This document shows positions 8,594-13,264 of a DNA stretch of 13,264 nucleotides, in pieces. The DNA lies in the NCBI GenBank assembly GCA_015488975.1, contig WFMT01000060.1:1-13264 (forward strand), given 5' to 3'. The first letter of the stretch is position 1; each line of letters opens with the position of its first letter. Source of the DNA: Campylobacteraceae bacterium (GTDB taxonomy: Bacteria; Campylobacterota; Campylobacteria; Campylobacterales; JALSKU01). The position numbers and the translations under genes are program-made. A model generated the notes under the pieces. That model was not told where the DNA came from and did no database searches. It was given only the letters and a program-made list of their open reading frames with translations.

Positions 8594-9877
8594 CTAATGA
8601 AATATAAAAATGAGCGAGCCAATGGCAGCTATGGAGACAACACCTATGTTTATCCTTTTAAATTCTCCTCTTACAAGAAGTAAAAACAAATATGCGATAA
8701 AACCAAGAGACAAGCCGTTGGTTATAGAGTAAGTCAGAGGCATCATAAGAGTTATAATAAAAGCCGATATGGCAGTTGGAATATCTTTAAAATTGATATT
8801 TTCCAATTCTGTAAACATCAAAACTCCAACCATGACAAGTATTGGATAAATGGCATTTGCAGGGATAGATTTAAAAAGCGGCAACATAAAAAGAGTGAGT
8901 ATAAAAAATAAACCAGTTGCTACTGCTGTTAGCCCAGTTCTTCCGCCTTCTTCGACACCACTTGCGCTTTCTATAAAACTTGTAGTTGTAGAAACCCCAA
9001 GAAGTGCTCCCAAGCTCGTAGCAACCGCGTCAACTTCTAATGTTTTTTGAAGTTCCTTTGAATCATCTTCAAAAAGCCCTGCCCTGTATCCTACTCCCGC
9101 AAGTGTACCAAGTGAATCAAACATATCTGTTATCAAAAATGTTATTATGACAGGTATCAAAGATAAAGATAAGGCACCCATAATGTCAAGTTTTAGAAAG
9201 ATTGGTGAAATAGAAGCCGGCATTGAAAACAGTGATGTTGGAAGCTGACCCAGTCCAAAACTCCAACCAACTACAGAAGTCAACAAAATAGCAAGTATAA
9301 AAGCTCCTTTAACTCTCCATGTATAAAAAGCAAAGGCTACAAAAAGACCAAATATTCCAAGTAGTACATGAGGGTCTGATAAATGTCCAAGTGAAACCAA
9401 AGTAGCTTTATTTGCCACTACGATACCCATCTCTTTAAGACCTATAAAAGCTATAAAAGCTCCGATACCGGCACTAATCGCACGCCTTAAATCTTTAGGG
9501 ACACTTTGCATCACCCAGACTCTAAATCTTGTGAAAGAAAGTATGACAAATAAAGCTCCTGAGATAAATACAATTCCCAAGGCAGTCTGCCAAGGTAGTT
9601 TCATCCCCAAAACCAAACCAAAAGTAAAATATGCATTAAGGCCCATGCCAACACTCATAGCAATCGGTGTATTTGCCCATAGTCCATTTAAAACAGTTGA
9701 TATGATAGTTATAAGTGCAGTTGCAGTCATAATAGCACTCATATCCATCCCTGTTTTTCCCATTATGATAGCATTGACAGGAACTATGTACATCATTGTT
9801 AAAAAAGTTGTAAAACCGGCTCTTACCTCCGTTTTTACATCCGTACCTCTTTCTTTCAGCTGAAACATACCCAACAT
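8594..9877 (-). CDS. NCS2 family purine-base permease, AzgA-like (start reassigned to 9877)
   Basis: This is an inner-membrane permease, probably a proton symporter for adenine, guanine or hypoxanthine. The 427-residue product begins MLGMFQLKERGTDVKTEVRAG, typical of the AzgA/PbuG branch (COG2252), and has about a dozen hydrophobic segments. Family motifs are ANTPIAMSVGMGLNAYF (68-84), TDMFDSLGTLAGVG (250-263) and GVSTTTSFIESASG (294-307) followed by VEEGGRTG (308-315). The open frame continues upstream to 10147 but that 90-residue extension would lie antisense to the start of mqnE and upstream of the promoter, and it does not belong to the family. The ATG at 9877 has an AAGGA-like ribosome binding site about five nt upstream (9883-9888). 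A second in-frame ATG at 9868 is possible. It is the first gene of the probable permease-phosphoribosyltransferase-glnD-glmS operon. Substrate choice is inferred from family and neighbour. Confidence 0.93.
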   Translation of the reverse strand: MLGMFQLKERGTDVKTEVRAGFTTFLTMMYIVPVNAIIMGKTGMDMSAIMTATALITIISTVLNGLWANTPIAMSVGMGLNAYFTFGLVLGMKLPWQTALGIVFISGALFVILSFTRFRVWVMQSVPKDLRRAISAGIGAFIAFIGLKEMGIVVANKATLVSLGHLSDPHVLLGIFGLFVAFAFYTWRVKGAFILAILLTSVVGWSFGLGQLPTSLFSMPASISPIFLKLDIMGALSLSLIPVIITFLITDMFDSLGTLAGVGYRAGLFEDDSKELQKTLEVDAVATSLGALLGVSTTTSFIESASGVEEGGRTGLTAVATGLFFILTLFMLPLFKSIPANAIYPILVMVGVLMFTELENINFKDIPTAISAFIITLMMPLTYSITNGLSLGFIAYLFLLLVRGEFKRINIGVVSIAAIGSLIFIFH

Positions 9878-9905
9878 TTTTTTCCTTTTATTAAAATAAT
9901 TATGT

Positions 9906-9911
9906 ATTATA
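9906..9911 (-). promoter_or_regulatory. -10 box for the purine permease operon
   Basis: A perfect TATAAT on the minus strand lies about 28 nt upstream of the permease start at 9877, which would give a leader of roughly 20 nt including its ribosome binding site. No convincing -35 box is seen, as is common in Campylobacterota. The surroundings are strongly AT-rich, so a chance match is possible; position and lack of other candidates support it. Confidence 0.55.
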
Positions 9912-9931
9912 TCTATATATATTTTAAATTT

Positions 9932-9940
9932 TGGTATAAT
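9932..9940 (+). promoter_or_regulatory. Extended -10 promoter (TGG-TATAAT) for the mqnE operon
   Basis: TTTTGGTATAAT contains a perfect -10 hexamer at 9935-9940 preceded by an extended TG motif, matching the promoter type described for Helicobacter and Campylobacter sigma-70. The predicted transcript start near 9947 gives a leader of about 19 nt carrying AAAGAG (9955-9960), five nt from the mqnE ATG. It lies back to back with the permease promoter inside the 88-bp intergenic region 9878-9965. Confidence 0.72.
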
Positions 9941-9965
9941 CTCAAAAAATAAATAAAGAGCAATA

Positions 9966-11033
9966 ATGAAAAACTTGATTGAAAAAATTGAAAAAAATGA
10001 AAGAATAAATTTTAGTGAAGCACTTAGCTTGTATGATATGGACTTGTTTGTACTTGGCAGATTAGCTGATGAAAAAAGAAAAGCAATGTATGGTAAAAAA
10101 AGCTTTTTCAATATAAACAGACATATCAATCCTACAAATGAATGCAAAGATATATGTAAATTTTGTGCTTTTTCAGCTAACAGAAAAAATCCAAATCCCT
10201 ACACAATGAGTCATGAAGAGATACTAAATATCACTAAACAAGCAGTTGAACATAATGCAAAAGAGGTACATTTAGTCTCCGCCCACAATGAAAAAGCCGG
10301 TATTGACTGGTATCTTGGTATATTTAAAAAGATAAAAGAAGCATATCCCAACTTACATATCAAAGCATTGACTGCTGCGGAAGTGAACTTTTTGAGTGAA
10401 TCAAACTCTTTAAGCTATGAAAAAATGATTGATTTGATGATAGAAAATGGAGTTGATTCGATGCCAGGAGGTGGAGCTGAGATATTTGATGAAAAAGTCA
10501 GAGATAAGATTTGTAAAGGTAAAGTGAGTTCAGATAATTGGTTCAAGATACATAGACTTTGGCATGAAAAAGGAAGAAAAAGTAATGTAACTATGCTTTT
10601 TGGTCACATAGAAGAAAGAGCTCACAGAATTGATCACATGATAAGGATAAGAAATCTTCAAGATATAACAGGAGGCTTTAATGCTTTTATTCCTCTTGTT
10701 TATCAAAGAGAAAATAATTATCTAAAAGTTGAAAACTTTCCTACTTCTCAGGAGATACTAAAAACTTATGCTATTTCGAGAATTTTACTGGATAATGTCC
10801 CTCATATAAAAGCCTATTGGGTAACCTCGACCGTAAATCTAGCTCTAATAGCTCAAGAGTTTGGAGCAGATGATTTAGACGGAACTATAGAAAAAGAGTC
10901 TATTAATTCAGCTGCCGGGGCTAAAAGTGCAAATGGTGTAGATTTGGATGAGTTTGTACATCTTATAAAAGATAGCGGTTTTGTACCGGTTGAAAGAGAT
11001 AGCTTGTACAATGAATTAAAGGTTTATAAATGA
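9966..11033 (+). CDS. mqnE: Aminofutalosine synthase MqnE (radical SAM)
   Basis: MqnE joins 3-[(1-carboxyvinyl)oxy]benzoate to the adenosyl group of S-adenosylmethionine, giving aminofutalosine, an early step of the futalosine route to menaquinone. The 355-residue protein carries the radical SAM cluster motif CKDICKFC (Cys60, Cys64, Cys67) in the MqnE-style setting NINRHINPTNE just before it, followed by CAFS. Further family marks are IKALTAAEV (132-140), SMPGGGAEIF (165-174), MLFGHIEERAHR (210-221) and FNAFIPLVYQREN (238-250). The related MqnC has a different context around its cysteines, so MqnE is preferred. The start is supported by AAAGAG five nt upstream and by a promoter at 9932-9940. 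It shares its last 4 bp (ATGA) with the following amidotransferase gene. Menaquinone would serve as the respiratory quinone; the other mqn genes are not in this window. Confidence 0.95.
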   Translation: MKNLIEKIEKNERINFSEALSLYDMDLFVLGRLADEKRKAMYGKKSFFNINRHINPTNECKDICKFCAFSANRKNPNPYTMSHEEILNITKQAVEHNAKEVHLVSAHNEKAGIDWYLGIFKKIKEAYPNLHIKALTAAEVNFLSESNSLSYEKMIDLMIENGVDSMPGGGAEIFDEKVRDKICKGKVSSDNWFKIHRLWHEKGRKSNVTMLFGHIEERAHRIDHMIRIRNLQDITGGFNAFIPLVYQRENNYLKVENFPTSQEILKTYAISRILLDNVPHIKAYWVTSTVNLALIAQEFGADDLDGTIEKESINSAAGAKSANGVDLDEFVHLIKDSGFVPVERDSLYNELKVYK

Positions 11034-11602
11034 TTTTAATGATAGATAATTACGACAGCTTTACTTACAATATTGTTCAGTACTGTTTGGAACTTGGAGC
11101 AAATCTTAAAGTTATACGAAATGATGAAATGAATATAAAAGAGATTGAAAAATTAAAGCCTGAAAAGATTATCATATCCCCTGGTCCTGCTACTCCAAAT
11201 GATGCTGGGATTTCGCTTGAAGTTATAGACTATTTTAAAGGTAAACTCCCTATTTTAGGTATTTGTTTAGGTCATCAAGCTATCGCTCAATGTTTTGGCG
11301 CTAAGGTGGTGAGGGCAGAACACATGAAGCATGGTAAAACTTCATGCATTAAAAAAAGTGAAAAAAAAACTGTTTTATTTGATGGTTTGCCACAAGATTT
11401 TATAGCTACAAGATATCACTCTTTGGTTGTAAATAAAGAAAATTTACCTAAAAATATCGAAGTTACATCTTATAGTAAAGATGATAATGAGATAATGTCT
11501 TTGCAGATAAAAGGTTATGATATATATGGAGTCCAGTTCCATCCCGAATCAATACTAAGCCAACATGGTCATAAAATATTGGATAACTTTCTAAAAATAT
11601 GA
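11030..11602 (+). CDS. pabA: Aminodeoxychorismate/anthranilate synthase glutamine amidotransferase subunit (PabA/TrpG type)
   Basis: This class I glutamine amidotransferase subunit supplies ammonia from glutamine to a chorismate-using partner, either PabB (folate) or TrpE (tryptophan). The 190-residue protein starts MILMIDNYDSFTYN, has PGPATPNDAG (51-60), the nucleophile motif GICLGHQ with Cys79, HGKTS (101-105), RYHSL (128-132) and the His171/Glu173 pair in GVQFHPES, completing the triad. Length is normal for a stand-alone subunit. HGKTS and the neighbouring genes favour a PabA or dual-purpose role, but no partner subunit is present in the window, so the assignment between pabA and trpG is not certain. 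AAAGG at 11018-11022 sits seven nt before the start. The ATGA overlaps at both ends tie it to mqnE and to the downstream membrane gene by translational coupling. A second in-frame ATG at 11039 would cut into the conserved N-terminus. Confidence 0.92.
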   Translation: MILMIDNYDSFTYNIVQYCLELGANLKVIRNDEMNIKEIEKLKPEKIIISPGPATPNDAGISLEVIDYFKGKLPILGICLGHQAIAQCFGAKVVRAEHMKHGKTSCIKKSEKKTVLFDGLPQDFIATRYHSLVVNKENLPKNIEVTSYSKDDNEIMSLQIKGYDIYGVQFHPESILSQHGHKILDNFLKI

Positions 11603-12801
11603 AATTTAACTATAAGAATGAAGTTTTTTTAGTTATTCTTATTTTATGTGTTGATTTTTTATTTTTATTGTATGGTGTTTCAACTCTTTCTATTAGTTAC
11701 AGCGAAGCTCAAATATATTTTTACGGAAACGGCTTTGTTCACTATTTGGTTAGGTTTTCTACTTATTTGTTTGGACAAAATGACTATGCCCTTCGCTTGC
11801 CGTTTGTATTTTTTCATATCATAAGCACTGTCATTTTATATAGAATCAGTAAAAAATATTTAAAAAGAAAGAGTGACAGGCTGTTTTCTATTATTATTTA
11901 TATTTTACTACCTGGAACAAACAGTGCGGCACTGATCGTAAACAGTTCAGAAATAGTTATATTTCTATCACTACTGTTTATCTATCTTTTTGAAGAAAAA
12001 AAGATGATTCTATCCTATCTTATTTTATCTGTTTCTATCTTTGTAGATAACTCTTTTGCCGTGTTTTATATATCTTTATTTTTTTATTCCATCTATAAAA
12101 AAGATAACAAACTCTTAGTATTTTCATTATTTTTATTTGCCCTTTGTATGTATTTTTGGGGGTTTGATACCGGAGGTAAGCCAAAAGATTATTTTATAGT
12201 TACATTAGCAGTATATATGGCTATATTCTCACCACTTGTATTTTTATACTTTTTTTACACAGAATACAGAATTTTAGTTAAAGAAAAAAAGAATATCTTG
12301 TGGTTTATCTCCTTTGTAGCATTTTTATTTTCTCTTTTGCTTTCATTTAGACAAAGGATAATGATAGAAGATTTTGCTCCATTTGCTATCATATCAACAC
12401 CACTTATGATCAGAGTTTTTTTATCAAGTTATAGAGTAAGAATTCCAGAACTTAGAAGTTGGCATAAATTCTTTTTGATACTGGTTCTTGGCACTTTGGT
12501 TGTAAATTTTTTAGCAATATATTTTAATAAATCTTTATATTTAATTTTAAATAATCCTAAAGAACATTTTGCCTATAGATATAATTTTGCAAAAGAAATA
12601 GCAGGTAAATTAAAAAAATTAGGTATCCAAAATATTTACAGCAAAGATAAAAGATTATTGCTTAGATTGAAATTTTATAAAATCAAAAATGGCGATAACT
12701 ATTTATTAACCAAACATCAATACAAAAATAGTAAAAATGTTACAATAAGTTACTTTAAAAAACCAATTTTTACTCTCTATGTTTCTAAAATACACAAATA
12801 A
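11599..12801 (+). CDS. Polytopic membrane protein, ArnT/PMT-like (GT39-type) glycosyltransferase candidate
   Basis: The 400-residue protein is very hydrophobic, with about eight to ten membrane segments in residues 8-305 and a soluble basic C-terminal tail (about 320-400). Its arrangement resembles ArnT/PMT family lipid-linked sugar transferases: a first helix (8-28), a periplasmic loop with ISYSEAQIYFY (32-42) where family members have an acidic Asp/Glu-Glu-Ala motif, then DYALRLPFVFFHIISTVILY (62-81), and RQRIMIEDFAPF (251-262) in a later loop. If so, it would move a sugar from a polyprenyl carrier to an envelope lipid or protein. The Ser-Glu at 34-35 replaces the usual acidic pair, and the protein is shorter than ArnT (about 550). 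No ribosome binding site is seen; its ATG overlaps the upstream stop (ATGA), so it depends on coupling. It is among the most AT-rich genes here. The family call is moderate and the substrate is unknown. Confidence 0.72.
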   Translation: MKFNYKNEVFLVILILCVDFLFLLYGVSTLSISYSEAQIYFYGNGFVHYLVRFSTYLFGQNDYALRLPFVFFHIISTVILYRISKKYLKRKSDRLFSIIIYILLPGTNSAALIVNSSEIVIFLSLLFIYLFEEKKMILSYLILSVSIFVDNSFAVFYISLFFYSIYKKDNKLLVFSLFLFALCMYFWGFDTGGKPKDYFIVTLAVYMAIFSPLVFLYFFYTEYRILVKEKKNILWFISFVAFLFSLLLSFRQRIMIEDFAPFAIISTPLMIRVFLSSYRVRIPELRSWHKFFLILVLGTLVVNFLAIYFNKSLYLILNNPKEHFAYRYNFAKEIAGKLKKLGIQNIYSKDKRLLLRLKFYKIKNGDNYLLTKHQYKNSKNVTISYFKKPIFTLYVSKIHK

Positions 12802-12831
12802 TAAAAAATAATTTAGTATTCTATTAAAAAT

Positions 12832-12871
12832 TTGAATATTTATCATTAATTATTGTATAATGAGTTATAAT
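12832..12871 (+). promoter_or_regulatory. Promoter region of the ATP-citrate lyase genes with two tandem TATAAT boxes
   Basis: In the 92-bp gap before the lyase gene, two perfect TATAAT hexamers stand at 12856-12861 and 12866-12871, exactly 10 bp apart. TTGAAT at 12832-12837 is a partial -35 match 18 bp before the first box. Predicted transcript starts near 12868 and 12878 would leave short leaders of about 26 or 16 nt, both retaining the ribosome binding site AAGGAG at 12883-12888. The two boxes fall within an imperfect inverted repeat (12848-12876). The region is extremely AT-rich, so only one box may be used. Confidence 0.65.
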
Positions 12872-12893
12872 AAATTATTAACAAGGAGTAGCT

Positions 12894-13264
12894 ATGGCTC
12901 AAAGGGCGATACGCGAATATACAGGTAAATCATTATTTGCAAAACACTGGAATGATTATTTTAGTGGATTTGAATACGGATTTAAGTCAGTTTTAGTAAC
13001 AAGCGGAGATGAGCTTAGAGAAAAAGCGAAAGAACATGGATTTGAGTGGCTTGCCCAAAAATCTTTAGTTGCAAAGCCAGATATGCTATTTGGTAAAAGA
13101 GGTAAAAACAATTTAGTACTTTTTAAAGTAGACAATCCAGGAGATGTAACACTTGAAGATGCTGCAAAATGGATTGACGAGAAAAGATCTCACGAAACTC
13201 TTCTTATATCAGGACAAGAAGGAATAATAACCCATTTTATAGTTGAACCTTTTGCTCCTCATAG
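12894..13264 (+). CDS. aclB: ATP-citrate lyase, citrate/CoA-ligase-like small subunit, 5' part (cut by window end)
   Basis: ATP-citrate lyase splits citrate into acetyl-CoA and oxaloacetate and is the key enzyme of the reductive TCA cycle for CO2 fixation. The 123 codons present (starting MAQRAIREYTGKSLFAKHW) match the N-terminal ATP-grasp part of human ACLY: LVAKPDMLFGKRGKNNLV (58-75) corresponds to its nucleotide-binding LVVKPDQL/RRGK segment, and HFIVEPFAPH (114-123) to FLIEPFVPH. In Chlorobium this smaller subunit is called AclB and is followed by aclA; other naming schemes swap the letters. The frame is open to the window edge, so the rest of the gene and the large subunit should lie beyond. 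A strong AAGGAG lies five nt upstream of the ATG, and dual -10 boxes precede it, consistent with high expression. It is not closely coupled to the upstream membrane gene. Confidence 0.93.
   Translation, partial: MAQRAIREYTGKSLFAKHWNDYFSGFEYGFKSVLVTSGDELREKAKEHGFEWLAQKSLVAKPDMLFGKRGKNNLVLFKVDNPGDVTLEDAAKWIDEKRSHETLLISGQEGIITHFIVEPFAPH

Noticed and set aside
9531..9863. 110-codon open frame on the plus strand
   Set aside because: Antisense shadow of the permease's N-terminal half, with no recognisable domain.
9878..10147. 90-codon upstream extension of the purine permease reading frame
   Set aside because: It runs antisense to the start of mqnE and through the shared promoter region, is unlike the family N-terminus, and a well-placed ribosome binding site marks the ATG at 9877.
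12802..12831. Possible terminator after the membrane glycosyltransferase-like gene
   Set aside because: Only A/T runs are present with no stable stem, so an intrinsic terminator is not supported.

Overview
This AT-rich window reads as a fully coding chromosomal segment from a member of the Campylobacterota (former Epsilonproteobacteria), most likely an autotrophic, Sulfurimonas-like organism. The clues are: the start of an ATP-citrate lyase gene (the key enzyme of the reductive TCA cycle) at the right edge; an aminofutalosine synthase (menaquinone made by the futalosine route); a short, nuclease-less ComEC directly behind dnaB, as in Helicobacter; and TGn-TATAAT type promoters. The genus is an inference. 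The phylum and the reductive TCA cycle are well supported.

Layout. Block 1 (3-3762, +): ispG, dnaB and comEC are packed without gaps (8-bp overlap, then a directly abutting start). Block 2 (9877-3791, -): a purine-base permease (NCS2/AzgA type), a purine phosphoribosyltransferase, glnD and glmS are separated by 8 nt, 8 nt and a 13-bp overlap, so they are probably one operon. Block 3 (9966-12801, +): mqnE, a pabA/trpG-type glutamine amidotransferase and a membrane glycosyltransferase-like protein are joined by two ATGA stop/start overlaps. Block 4 (12894-end, +): the citrate-binding subunit of ATP-citrate lyase has its own promoter region and a strong ribosome binding site, and is cut by the window edge.

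How the genes relate. Block 2 joins purine-base uptake and salvage with nitrogen sensing (GlnD reads glutamine) and glutamine consumption (GlmS makes glucosamine-6-phosphate for the cell envelope). Block 3 joins two chorismate-related functions (menaquinone and folate/tryptophan) with an envelope-type membrane protein. The divergent purine-salvage and mqnE genes share an 88-bp control region. This may be meaningful because the futalosine pathway releases a purine base.

I see no mobile element, CRISPR array, tRNA, rRNA or prophage gene, and no gene-free stretch longer than 92 bp. I did not find a clearly new biological system. The findings are mostly context, domain-loss and promoter observations of modest interest.
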